A DNA stretch of 64,000 nt from Faecalibacterium sp. An121 (GTDB taxonomy: Bacteria > Bacillota > Clostridia > Oscillospirales > Ruminococcaceae), in NCBI RefSeq assembly GCF_002160915.1, contig NZ_NFLM01000005.1, positions 84,459 to 148,458 of the forward strand. Reading direction: 5' to 3'. The notes beneath the pieces were generated by a model that saw nothing but the letters and a program-made list of their open reading frames with translations, searched no databases and was not told where the DNA came from. Shown here in pieces: positions 40,282 to 48,513 of this stretch. Numbering within the stretch: position 1 is the first letter of the stretch; every line of letters starts with the position of its first letter. Both the position numbers and the translations under genes were made by a program.

Positions 40282-42039
40282 TTGAATCGGATGCTTGTTT
40301 ATCTCAACGGCTACAAAAAGGAGAGCGTCATCGCCCCCCTTTTCAAGATGCTGGAGGCCTGCTTTGACCTGCTGGTGCCTCTGGTGATGGCCGACATCGT
40401 CAACGTGGGGATCGCCGCCCACGACAGCCGCTATATCCTCACCCGCTGCGGCCTGCTGCTGGCGCTGGCCCTGGTGGGCCTGGCCTGCAGCGTCACCGCC
40501 CAGTATTTTTCGGCCAAGGCGGCGGTGGGTTTTGCCACCGCCCTCCGCCATGCCCTGTTCGCCCACATCCAGTCGCTGGGCTTTTCCGAGATGGACACCA
40601 TCGGAACCAGCACCCTCATCACCCGGATGACCAGCGACATCAACCTGGTACAGGGCGGGCTGAATATGTTCCTGCGGCTTTTCCTGCGCAGCCCCTTCGT
40701 GGTGGTGGGCGCCATGGTGTGCGCCTTCACCGTCAATTTCCGGGCGGCCCTCATCTTTGTGGTCACCATCCCGGTGCTGTCGGTGGTGGTGTTCTCGATC
40801 ATGGCGGTCACCTCCCCCCTCTACAAAAACGTACAGGCCCGGCTGGACCGGGTGCTGGGCCTGACCCGCGAGAACCTGACCGGCGTGCGGGTGGTGCGGG
40901 CCTTCGGCAAAGAGGCCAGCGAGACGTCCCGCTTTGAGCAGACCAACGGCCAGCTGACCGACCTGCAGCTGCGGGTGGGGCACCTGTCGGCCCTGTCCAA
41001 CCCCCTGACCTATGTCATCATCAACCTGGCCATTGTGGCCCTGCTGTACACCGGCGCCATCGAGATCGACGCGGGCGGCATGGCCCCGGGCGATCTGATC
41101 GCCCTGGTGAACTATATGAACCAGATCCTGGTGGAGCTGGTCAAACTGGCCAACCTGATCGTCCAGATCAGCAAAGCCCTGGCCAGCGCAGCCCGGGTCC
41201 AGGCGGTGCTGGACACCAAGCCCGGCATGGCCTTCCCCCAGATGCCCGAGGGCCGCGTGGATCCGGCCCGCGCCGCCGAGGCGGTCCGCTTCGACCATGT
41301 GGGCCTGACCTATGCAGGGGCGGGCGCCCCCAGCCTGACCGGCATCACCTTCACCGCCCGTCAGGGAGAGACCATCGGAGTGATCGGAGGCACCGGCGCA
41401 GGCAAATCCAGCCTGGTCAGCCTGATCCCCCGGTTCTACGACGCCACCCAGGGCCAGGTGGACCTGTTCGGCCGGCCGGCCGCCGCCTGGCCCCGGGAGA
41501 TGCTGCGCCGCCGGGTGGGGATCGTGATGCAGAAGGCCCAGCTGTTCACCGGCACCATCCGCTCCAACCTGCTGTGGGGCAACCCCCAGGCCACCGACGA
41601 GCAGCTGTGGGCCGCGCTGGAGACGGCCCAGGCCGCCGACTTTGTCCGCGCCAAGCCCCTGGGCCTGGACGAGCCGGTGGAACAGGGCGGCCAGAACTTT
41701 TCGGGCGGGCAGCGCCAGCGCTTGACCATCGCCCGGGCCCTGGTCAGCAGCCCCGATATCCTGATCCTGGACGACAGCGCCAGCGCCCTGGACTTTGCCA
41801 CCGACGCAGCCCTGCGCAAGGCCATCGCCGCCCTGCCCGGCTCGATGACCGTTTTTATCGTCAGCCAGCGTGCCGCCAGCCTGCAGCACGCCGACCGCAT
41901 CCTGGTGCTGGACGACGGCCACATGGTGGGCTGCGGCAGCCACAAAGAGCTGCTGGAGCGCTGCCCCGTCTACCAGGAGATCTACGAGAGCCAGTTCAAG
42001 CGGCCCTCTGAGCTTGTGAAAGGAGGCGTACAGGGATGA
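40282..42039 (+). CDS. ABC exporter half-transporter with degenerate ATP site
   Basis: A 585-residue type IV ABC half-transporter: six transmembrane helices (about 1-300) and a nucleotide-binding domain. Walker A is GGTGAGKSS, signature FSGGQRQRLTIARAL, and Walker B LILDDSASALD, where Asp replaces the catalytic Glu after the Walker B aspartate. Such a degenerate site is typical of one member of heterodimeric multidrug exporters. The start is TTG 40282, ten bases after AAAGGAG; the first ATG is too far from the RBS. It overlaps its partner gene as ATGA. Confidence 0.9.
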   Translation: MNRMLVYLNGYKKESVIAPLFKMLEACFDLLVPLVMADIVNVGIAAHDSRYILTRCGLLLALALVGLACSVTAQYFSAKAAVGFATALRHALFAHIQSLGFSEMDTIGTSTLITRMTSDINLVQGGLNMFLRLFLRSPFVVVGAMVCAFTVNFRAALIFVVTIPVLSVVVFSIMAVTSPLYKNVQARLDRVLGLTRENLTGVRVVRAFGKEASETSRFEQTNGQLTDLQLRVGHLSALSNPLTYVIINLAIVALLYTGAIEIDAGGMAPGDLIALVNYMNQILVELVKLANLIVQISKALASAARVQAVLDTKPGMAFPQMPEGRVDPARAAEAVRFDHVGLTYAGAGAPSLTGITFTARQGETIGVIGGTGAGKSSLVSLIPRFYDATQGQVDLFGRPAAAWPREMLRRRVGIVMQKAQLFTGTIRSNLLWGNPQATDEQLWAALETAQAADFVRAKPLGLDEPVEQGGQNFSGGQRQRLTIARALVSSPDILILDDSASALDFATDAALRKAIAALPGSMTVFIVSQRAASLQHADRILVLDDGHMVGCGSHKELLERCPVYQEIYESQFKRPSELVKGGVQG

Positions 42040-43823
42040 AGCGGCCCAAAAAGAAACCGGTCCTCTCCTCGGCGGAAAGCCGGGCGGCCCTGCGCCGGGT
42101 CCTGGCCTACATCCGGCCTTACAGCCTGTTTGTGGCGGCCAGCCTGTTTGTGGCGGCGGCCAGCGTGGCGGCCCAGCTGTATATCCCCCTGCTGTGCGGC
42201 GACGCCATCGACCGGATGCTGGGCCCCGGCCAGGTGGACCGCAGCGGCGTGTGGGGGATCATCCTGCAGATCCTGGCGGTGATGGTCCTGGCCGCCCTGG
42301 CCCAGTGGGTGCTCAGTGTCTGCAACAACAAGATCACTTTCTCGGTCACACGGGATCTACGCAATGACGCCATCCACAAGATCCAGTCCCTGCCCCTGTC
42401 CTATCTGGACAGCCACCCCGCAGGGGATATCGTCAGCCGGATGGTGGCCGATGTGGACACCTTCGCCGACGGCCTGCTGATGGGCTTTACCCAGCTGTTC
42501 TCGGGGGTACTGACCATTCTGGGCACCCTGCTGTTCATGTTCCGGGAGAACGTCCTCATCTCCCTGGTGGTGGTACTGATCACCCCCCTCAGCCTGGTGG
42601 TGGCGGCCTTCATCGCCAACCACTCCTATGGCTACTTCCACCGCCAGAGCGCCGTCCGCGGCGAGCAGACCGCCCTGGTCAACGAGATGATCGAGGGCCA
42701 GAAGGTGGTACAGGCCTTTGGTCATGAGGCCGACAGCCTGGCCGCCTTCGACGAGGTGAACCAGCGCCTGGGAGAAGTCAGCCTGAAAGCTACCTTCTTT
42801 TCCAGCCTGACCAACCCTGCCACCCGCTTTGTAAACAACATCGTCTACGCAGGGGTGGGCCTGGTGGGCGCCTTCTATGCGGTGGCCGGGGGCATCACCA
42901 TCGGCCAGCTCAGCGTCTTTCTCAGCTACGCCAACCAGTACGCCAAGCCCTTCAACGAGATCTCGGGGGTGGTCACCGAGCTGCAGAACGCCCTGGCCTG
43001 CGCGTCCCGGGTCTTTGCCCTGCTGGACGCGCCCGACCAGGTCCCCGAGGCCCCCGGCGCCGTCACCCTGGCGCCCGACGGCCGCGTCAGCCTGAAAGAC
43101 GTCTCCTTCCGCTACCTGCCCGACCGTCCCCTCATCGACCATTTCAACCTGGAGGTGCAGCCCGGCCAGCGCATTGCCATCGTAGGCCCCACCGGCTGCG
43201 GCAAGACCACCCTCATCAATCTGCTGATGCGCTTTTACGATGTGGACGGGGGCAGCATCGCGGTGGCAGGCACCGACATCCGCCAGGCTACCCGGGCTTC
43301 CCTGCGGGGCAGCTACGGCATGGTGCTGCAGGATACCTGGCTGCGGGCGGGCACCGTCCGGGAAAACATCGCCTACGGCAAGCCCGACGCCACCTTACAG
43401 GAGATCGAGGCGGCGGCCAAAGCCGCCCACGCCCACAGCTTCATCTGCCGGCTGCCCCAGGGCTACGACACCGTCCTGGCCGAGAACGGCGGCAACATCA
43501 GCCAGGGCCAGAAACAGCTGCTGTGCATCGCCCGGGTGATGCTTTGCCTGCCCCCCATGCTGATTTTGGACGAGGCCACCAGCTCCATCGACACCCGCAC
43601 CGAGGTGCGCATCCAGAAAGCCTTTGCCAAAATGATGGAGGGCCGCACCAGCTTCATCGTGGCCCACCGCCTGTCCACCATCCGGGAGGCGGACGTCATC
43701 CTGGTGATGCAGGACGGCCACATCGTGGAACAGGGCACCCACGATCAGCTGCTGGCCCGGGACGGCTTCTATGCCAGGCTGTACAACAGCCAGTTCGAGC
43801 AGGCCGAACGCCCCGCCACCTGA
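42036..43823 (+). CDS. ABC exporter half-transporter with canonical ATP site
   Basis: A 595-residue half-transporter, partner of the preceding one. Six transmembrane helices are followed by Walker A GPTGCGKTT, the signature in NISQGQKQLLCIARVML and a normal Walker B LILDEATSSIDTRTEV with the catalytic Glu. SQGQKQ replaces the common SGGQ. The pair would form a heterodimeric exporter of the BmrCD/LmrCD kind, exporting drugs, lipids or peptides; the substrate is unknown. Translation is coupled to the first gene. Confidence 0.93.
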   Translation: MKRPKKKPVLSSAESRAALRRVLAYIRPYSLFVAASLFVAAASVAAQLYIPLLCGDAIDRMLGPGQVDRSGVWGIILQILAVMVLAALAQWVLSVCNNKITFSVTRDLRNDAIHKIQSLPLSYLDSHPAGDIVSRMVADVDTFADGLLMGFTQLFSGVLTILGTLLFMFRENVLISLVVVLITPLSLVVAAFIANHSYGYFHRQSAVRGEQTALVNEMIEGQKVVQAFGHEADSLAAFDEVNQRLGEVSLKATFFSSLTNPATRFVNNIVYAGVGLVGAFYAVAGGITIGQLSVFLSYANQYAKPFNEISGVVTELQNALACASRVFALLDAPDQVPEAPGAVTLAPDGRVSLKDVSFRYLPDRPLIDHFNLEVQPGQRIAIVGPTGCGKTTLINLLMRFYDVDGGSIAVAGTDIRQATRASLRGSYGMVLQDTWLRAGTVRENIAYGKPDATLQEIEAAAKAAHAHSFICRLPQGYDTVLAENGGNISQGQKQLLCIARVMLCLPPMLILDEATSSIDTRTEVRIQKAFAKMMEGRTSFIVAHRLSTIREADVILVMQDGHIVEQGTHDQLLARDGFYARLYNSQFEQAERPAT

Positions 43824-43835
43824 CGTTTCTCGTTT

Positions 43836-43872
43836 CCGCCCCTGCTGCTGTTTGGCCGCGGGGGCGGTTTTG
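43836..43872 (+). terminator. Terminator of the ABC exporter operon
   Basis: CCGCCCC (43836-43842) pairs with GGGGCGG (43861-43867), followed by TTTTGTT. Confidence 0.7.
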
Positions 43873-43940
43873 TTATCACATTTTTTACATTTTATCCATC
43901 CTCCTGCCGTATGTCGGGATTAAACTTAGACCGTAACCAA

Positions 43941-43960
43941 ATTGTACGTTAGCGTACAAT
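43941..43960 (+). promoter_or_regulatory. Palindrome upstream of ftsH
   Basis: An 8-base inverted repeat, ATTGTACG (43941-43948) and CGTACAAT (43953-43960), with a TTAG spacer, 24 bases before the ftsH start. It has operator-like symmetry but does not match CIRCE. No convincing promoter was assigned in 43873-43984. Confidence 0.4.
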
Positions 43961-43984
43961 CAACGACAGAGGAGGAGACATACC

Positions 43985-45820
43985 ATGAAAGAAGTCAAGA
44001 GCCCCAAAAAGCCCCTGATCTACTACTATGTCCTGGTGCTGGCCATCCTGTTTCTGTTCAATCTGCTGGTGCCGCCCATTCTGATGCAGCCCCAGATCGA
44101 TACGGTGGATTACGGCACCTTTATGGATATGATCGAGGACAAGGACATCGGGCAGGTGGAGATCACCGACACCGAGATCACCTTCACCAACAAAGACAAC
44201 ACCCAGCTGTACCAGACCGGCGTCATGTACGACCCCACCCTGGCCGAGCGGCTCCACGATGCGGACGCCGTCTTTGCCACCAACCTCGGCAGCGACGGTT
44301 CCCCGGTGCTCAGGTTCCTTTTGACCTTTGTGCTGCCCCTGGTCATCTTCATCGGCCTGGGCCAGTACATGGGCAAAAAGCTGATGGAACAGATGGGCGG
44401 CAAAAATTCCATGTCCTTCGGGATGGGCAAATCCAACGCCCGGATCTACGTCCAGTCCTCCGACGGCATCCGCTTTTCGGATGTGGCGGGCGAGGATGAG
44501 GCCAAAGAGAACCTGGCCGAGATCGTGGACTACCTGCACAACCCCAAAAAGTACACCGACGTGGGCGCATCCATGCCCAAGGGCGTGCTGCTGGTAGGCC
44601 CTCCGGGCACCGGCAAGACCATGCTGGCCAAAGCCGTGGCCGGCGAGGCGGGGGTCCCCTTCTTCTCGATCTCGGGTTCGGAGTTTGTGGAGATGTTTGT
44701 GGGTATGGGCGCTTCCAAGGTGCGCGACCTGTTCAAGCAGGCAAAAGAAAAAGCCCCCTGCATCGTCTTTATCGATGAGATCGACGCCATCGGCAAAAAG
44801 CGGGACGGCCAGCTCAGCACCAACGACGAGCGGGAGCAGACCCTGAACCAGCTGCTGACCGAGATGGACGGCTTTGAGGACAACAACGGCGTGATCATCC
44901 TGGCGGCCACCAACCGCCCCGAATCCCTGGACCCTGCCCTGACCCGTCCGGGCCGGTTCGACCGGCGGGTGCCGGTGGAGCTGCCCGACCTGCAGGGCCG
45001 TGAGGCCATCCTGAAGGTGCACGCCCGCAAGATCAAGACCGCCCCCGACGTGGACTTCCATACCATTGCGCGGATGGCCGCCGGCACCTCGGGCGCCGAA
45101 CTGGCCAACATCATCAACGAGGGCGCCCTGCGGGCGGTGCGGGCCGGCCGCACCACCGTCACCGAGGCCGACCTGGAGGAGAGCATCGAGGTGGTGATCG
45201 CGGGCTACCAGAAAAAGAACGCCATCCTCTCCGACCAGGAAAAGCGTGTGGTGGCCTACCATGAGATCGGCCATGCCCTGGTGGCCGCCAAGCAGACCAA
45301 CTCCGCCCCGGTGCAGAAAATCACCATCATCCCCCGCACCTCGGGCGCGCTGGGCTACACCATGCAGGTGGAGCAGGCCGACAAGAACCTGCTGACCAAA
45401 GAAGAGCTGGAAAACAAGATCGCCACCCTGACCGGCGGCCGGGCCGCCGAGGAAGTGGTCTTTGGGCAGATCACCACCGGCGCGTCCAACGACATCGAAC
45501 AGGCCACCAAGCTGGCCCGGGCCATGATCACCCGCTACGGCATGAACAGCGACTTTGACATGGTGGCCTTTGAAACGGTCAGCAACCAGTATCTGGGCGG
45601 GGATACCTCCCTGGCCTGTTCGGCTGAGATCCAGAAGGAGATCGACCACAAGGTGATCGGCCTGGTCAAAGCCCAGCACGCCAAGGCCAAAAAGATCCTG
45701 GAGGAGAACCGCTCCGCCCTGGACCGCCTGGCCCAGTACCTCTACGAGAAAGAGACCATCACCGGCGAGGAGTTCATGCAGCTGCTCGGCCAGGACAACG
45801 AAGGAGGCGCAGCGCAATGA
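43985..45820 (+). CDS. ftsH: ATP-dependent zinc metalloprotease FtsH
   Basis: A 611-residue membrane AAA+ protease. Two transmembrane helices (about 12-35 and 103-123) flank a periplasmic-side domain. The AAA domain has Walker A GPPGTGKT, Walker [12 protein letters not shown] and the second region of homology [13 protein letters not shown]. The zinc motif is HEIGH at residues 426-430, Ile replacing the more usual Ala; the third ligand lies in ASNDIEQAT. FtsH degrades misfolded membrane proteins and short-lived regulators. GAGGAGACATACC precedes the start. It overlaps the next gene as ATGA. Confidence 0.96.
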   Translation: MKEVKSPKKPLIYYYVLVLAILFLFNLLVPPILMQPQIDTVDYGTFMDMIEDKDIGQVEITDTEITFTNKDNTQLYQTGVMYDPTLAERLHDADAVFATNLGSDGSPVLRFLLTFVLPLVIFIGLGQYMGKKLMEQMGGKNSMSFGMGKSNARIYVQSSDGIRFSDVAGEDEAKENLAEIVDYLHNPKKYTDVGASMPKGVLLVGPPGTGKTMLAKAVAGEAGVPFFSISGSEFVEMFVGMGASKVRDLFKQAKEKAPCIVFIDEIDAIGKKRDGQLSTNDEREQTLNQLLTEMDGFEDNNGVIILAATNRPESLDPALTRPGRFDRRVPVELPDLQGREAILKVHARKIKTAPDVDFHTIARMAAGTSGAELANIINEGALRAVRAGRTTVTEADLEESIEVVIAGYQKKNAILSDQEKRVVAYHEIGHALVAAKQTNSAPVQKITIIPRTSGALGYTMQVEQADKNLLTKEELENKIATLTGGRAAEEVVFGQITTGASNDIEQATKLARAMITRYGMNSDFDMVAFETVSNQYLGGDTSLACSAEIQKEIDHKVIGLVKAQHAKAKKILEENRSALDRLAQYLYEKETITGEEFMQLLGQDNEGGAAQ

Positions 45821-46359
45821 GAGGGCGTTCCGGTTTTGGCTGGAGCCAGTTCATCATGGGCATCTGCCTGATCCTGCTGGGGGTGTTCACCTTTATGAAT
45901 CCCCGCAGCATATTCACCGGCATCGCTGTGCTGTACGGCGTGGCGGCGGTGATCACCGGCATCTGCGACATCATCCTTTACATCAAAGAGGAGCGGTTCA
46001 CCGGCTTTGGCCCGGCGGTCTCTCTGGTGTCGGGCATCCTCAGCATCATGACCGGCATCGTGCTGCTGGCCTTTCCGGGCATCGCCGAGTGGATCGTGGC
46101 TCTGCTGTTCCCCCTGTGGTTCATCACCCACTGCATCTCCCGCCTGACCCATACCGGCCTGATCCGCTTTATGGCCGGCGAGTTCTATTACTGGTTCACC
46201 ATGATCGTCAACATCCTGGGCCTGGTGCTGGGCTTCCTGATGCTGTTCGAGCCCTTCCTCACCTTCTTCACGGTGGGATATCTGGTGGCCTTCTGCCTGA
46301 TCGCCTTCGGCATCGACAGCATCATCATGGCCTTCACCAATATGGGGTCGAGGTGGTAA
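45817..46359 (+). CDS. HdeD/DUF308 family membrane protein
   Basis: A 180-residue protein with six short hydrophobic helices. QFIMGICLILLGVFTFMNPR and AVLYGVAAVITGICDIILYI show the repeated pattern of DUF308 (G-x-xL-xxG-x-xxxxP). This family includes the acid-resistance protein HdeD. Its biochemical role is unsettled. The ATG overlaps the ftsH stop, so it may be made together with FtsH, which suggests a membrane-quality or acid-stress function. Confidence 0.85.
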   Translation: MRGRSGFGWSQFIMGICLILLGVFTFMNPRSIFTGIAVLYGVAAVITGICDIILYIKEERFTGFGPAVSLVSGILSIMTGIVLLAFPGIAEWIVALLFPLWFITHCISRLTHTGLIRFMAGEFYYWFTMIVNILGLVLGFLMLFEPFLTFFTVGYLVAFCLIAFGIDSIIMAFTNMGSRW

Positions 46360-46384
46360 AGCCCGGTTTTCCCGTTTCTCATGC

Positions 46385-46425
46385 AAAAAGGAGCGCCCTC
46401 TGCCCATGCGGAGAGCGCTCCTTTT
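46385..46425. terminator. Bidirectional terminator
   Basis: AAAAAGGAGCGC pairs with GCGCTCCTTTT, with an inner CTC/GAG, separating the convergent genes ending at 46359 and 46434. Confidence 0.85.
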
Positions 46426-46433
46426 CCTGTATT

Positions 46434-47372
46434 TTAGAGAGTCTCCACCACCGTGGGCTCCGCCGGGGGCGGCAGCAGGGTGGAGCGGGCCAGGATGAAA
46501 TCCGACGCCCGCTGGCGGGCCAGCTTGAGGGCGGCCTTGTTCCGGTCGTTGGCGGGGAAAGTGCGCTCCCCGTCCTTCTTTTCGTCCCAGGCGGCCAGGG
46601 CGGCGTCGATCTCGGCATCGGTGGGCCACAGGCCCTCCCTGCGGGCCACCAGCAGCAGGCCCAGCTGGCTGCGCAGCTTGCGCTCCGAATCGGCGTGCAG
46701 TTCCGCGCGGAACTGCTCCACCGTCTGGCCCCGCACCTGCAGGTACTGGTCAAAATTGACCCCCTGGGCCTGCAGGCTCAGGTTGAAGCGGCGCTGCTCG
46801 GCAAAGTAGCTGATCCCCGCCAGCTTCTTGGGCAAAGCCCCCTTCACCTGGTCCCCCAGCTGCACCAGCAGTTTGCGGCGGGCCAGTTCCTCGGCCTGCC
46901 GGCAGCGCTTTTGGTAGATCTCCGCTGTCACGCGGCGGCGCAGCGCAGCCTTGCCCGCCTCGTCGGCCGCCCGGTCTTCGGGACCGTGGTGCTGGTTGAT
47001 CTCCAGCTCGATGGTCAGCCGGCGGATGGGCCGTGGCTCAACAGCCTGGACAAAGCCGGTGTACCGCCCCAGCTCGAGCGGCGGCAGGGCGAAAAAGGTG
47101 GCCGACGCCCGGAAACCTTCGTCCTTGTTCAGCGCCTGCAGACTGAAATCCGGGTCGGTGACCGGGGTCAGGCCGGCTTTTTCCACCGCCTTGGTCCATA
47201 TGGTGGAAAACCCATCCGGTGCCAGGATCGCACGGTTGACGGCGTCCGCCAGGCGGTCCTGTTCGGTCTGGCCCTCGGCCTCCTGCAAAGCCCGGGCCAG
47301 TTCCTGGGCGCTGGCCCGGAAGGTGATCTTCCAGGCCCCGGGTTCCCCCTGATAGAGATGTTCCAGGATCAT
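46434..47372 (-). CDS. Trigger-factor-like protein lacking the PPIase domain
   Basis: A 312-residue protein. Residues 12-110 resemble the trigger factor N-terminal fold and its exit strand (WKITFRASAQELARALQEAE, then GFRASATFFALPPLELGRYT). The C-terminal part (about 190-270) matches the trigger factor arms: FNLSLQAQGVNFDQYLQVRG, QTVEQFRAELHADSERKLRS, QLGLLLVARREGLWPTDAEI. The FKBP-type PPIase domain is missing and the ribosome-docking GFRxGxxP loop is not seen. It is probably a cytoplasmic holdase paralogue rather than the housekeeping trigger factor. AAGGAGGG supports the start. Confidence 0.7.
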   Translation of the reverse strand: MILEHLYQGEPGAWKITFRASAQELARALQEAEGQTEQDRLADAVNRAILAPDGFSTIWTKAVEKAGLTPVTDPDFSLQALNKDEGFRASATFFALPPLELGRYTGFVQAVEPRPIRRLTIELEINQHHGPEDRAADEAGKAALRRRVTAEIYQKRCRQAEELARRKLLVQLGDQVKGALPKKLAGISYFAEQRRFNLSLQAQGVNFDQYLQVRGQTVEQFRAELHADSERKLRSQLGLLLVARREGLWPTDAEIDAALAAWDEKKDGERTFPANDRNKAALKLARQRASDFILARSTLLPPPAEPTVVETL

Positions 47373-47384
47373 AGCATTCCCTCC

Positions 47385-47765
47385 TTACTGCATCATCTGC
47401 AGCACCACGCCCAGGCCCAGCAGCAGCGCCGCCAGAGCGTAATAGATGATCTCCGCTCCCAGCACCGATTTGTCCCCCTGGACATACACCTTTTCGGGTT
47501 TGAGCGGGTCGTAATAGAGGGTGACGCGGCTGCCCTGGGCAAAGCCTTTGGCTTTTTGCGGCACAGGATAGGGCAGCCGCCGGGTGCTGCCGCCGGGCGT
47601 GGTGAACTCCAGCGCCAGGGACACCCCGTCCCGGGTATGGACGGTGCCGGCCACCAGGGCCTCCACCTTTTCCCCTTTTGTAATAAGGGCGCGGCGGGCT
47701 TTGGTGGCCCGCAGGCCCATGACCAGCATCAGCACAGCGCCGGCCATAAAGATCACAAAGTTCAT
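47385..47765 (-). CDS. DUF3592-like membrane protein
   Basis: A 126-residue protein with a transmembrane helix at each end (about 1-18 and 102-124) and a beta-rich middle: ALVAGTVHTRDGVSLALEFT, then RLPYPVPQKAKGFAQGSRVT with LYYDPLKPEKVYV. The 'G-x-x-V-x-V-x-Y-D-P-x-x-P' strand is the DUF3592 signature. The function is unknown. It has AGAAGGAG upstream and lies 12 bases before the trigger-factor-like gene. Confidence 0.75.
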   Translation of the reverse strand: MNFVIFMAGAVLMLVMGLRATKARRALITKGEKVEALVAGTVHTRDGVSLALEFTTPGGSTRRLPYPVPQKAKGFAQGSRVTLYYDPLKPEKVYVQGDKSVLGAEIIYYALAALLLGLGVVLQMMQ

Positions 47766-47876
47766 GCGTTGCTTCTCCTTCTGTTTGAAATACAGGTTTT
47801 ATTGTACCATATTTGCGGCGCGCAGAGTGCAGCAAATTCGTCCGAAAAATTTGTCAAAAAAATCTGGAAGTTCCTG

Positions 47877-47905
47877 TTGACATTTGCCCCGCTTTGCGCT
47901 ATAAT
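47877..47905 (+). promoter_or_regulatory. Consensus promoter of tRNA-Leu
   Basis: Perfect TTGACA (47877-47882), 17-base spacer, perfect TATAAT (47900-47905). Confidence 0.92.
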
Positions 47906-47941
47906 AATCAACGTTCCCGGCAGCGGGACGCAAGTGAATAA

Positions 47942-48028
47942 GCGGATATGGCGGAATTGGCAGACGCGTTAGATTCAGGTTCTAATCGGGGCAACTCGGT
48001 GGAGGTTCAAGTCCTCTTATCCGCACCA
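47942..48028 (+). tRNA. tRNA-Leu (anticodon CAG)
   Basis: An 87-base class II tRNA with encoded CCA. The acceptor stem is GCGGATA/TATCCGC, the anticodon stem TTAGA/TCTAA with loop TTCAGGT (anticodon CAG), and a long variable arm (CGGGGCAACTCG) marks leucine. The T loop is GTTCAAG. Confidence 0.95.
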
Positions 48029-48033
48029 CAAGC

Positions 48034-48083
48034 AAAAGATCCGGATTTCTTCCAATGGGAGAGAGTCCGGATCTTTTGTTTTT
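48034..48083 (+). terminator. Terminator of tRNA-Leu
   Basis: AAAAGATCCGGA (48034-48045) pairs with TCCGGATCTTTT (48066-48077), followed by more T. Confidence 0.85.
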
Positions 48084-48128
48084 CCGTGCACTGTGGTCGA
48101 TATCGCCGCCTTTTGCCCAAATTTCCTC

Positions 48129-48157
48129 TTGACAGCCGCGCGCTTCTCCGTTATACT
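48129..48157 (+). promoter_or_regulatory. Promoter of the tryptophan T-box operon
   Basis: TTGACA (48129-48134), 17-base spacer, TATACT (48152-48157). Confidence 0.85.
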
Positions 48158-48189
48158 ATGATAAAGTTCAGAACAATGAGCTTGCAAAA

Positions 48190-48472
48190 CCGTTGAGAAA
48201 GAGTAGTAACCCGGGACCAAACCCTCTCAGAGAGCCGCAGGCGGTGGGAACGCGGCAGGCAGCGGCCGGGCGAATGGACTTTCGAGGGCACAACGAGGGG
48301 CCGCCAGCCGGCCCGATAGCGCGACGGGGACTCCACCCGTTATCAGGGGAGCGCGTGTTGTCAGACATGCGAAAGCGAGTGGGCCTGTGCGTAGGGTACA
48401 GGTCAATTTGGGTGGCACCGCAGAGGTTACAAGCCTTTGTCCCAGAGGAATTTGGGACGAGGGCTTTTTTCT
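48190..48472 (+). promoter_or_regulatory. T-box leader, tryptophan specific
   Basis: A T-box riboswitch ahead of trpB2. Stem I begins near GAGAAAGAGTAGTAA, with AGAGAGCCG; the specifier TGG lies at 48275-48277 inside CGAATGGACTT, so the sensor is uncharged tRNA-Trp. The T-box sequence GGGTGGCACCGC is at 48410-48421 and the terminator GCCTTTGTCCCA/TTGGGACGAGGGC with T6 at 48433-48470. Confidence 0.9.
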
Positions 48473-48513
48473 ATGCCCTCTCCCGCAAGGAAATTGCAAA
48501 GGAGTGCAAGAAA

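Noticed and set aside
43941..43960. CIRCE element for ftsH
   Set aside because: CIRCE arms are TTAGCACTC/GAGTGCTAA with a nine-base spacer. The palindrome here has different arms and a four-base spacer.
47942..48028. tRNA-Leu as an integration site of a mobile element
   Set aside because: No integrase, no repeated tRNA 3' end and no change in composition were seen on either side.
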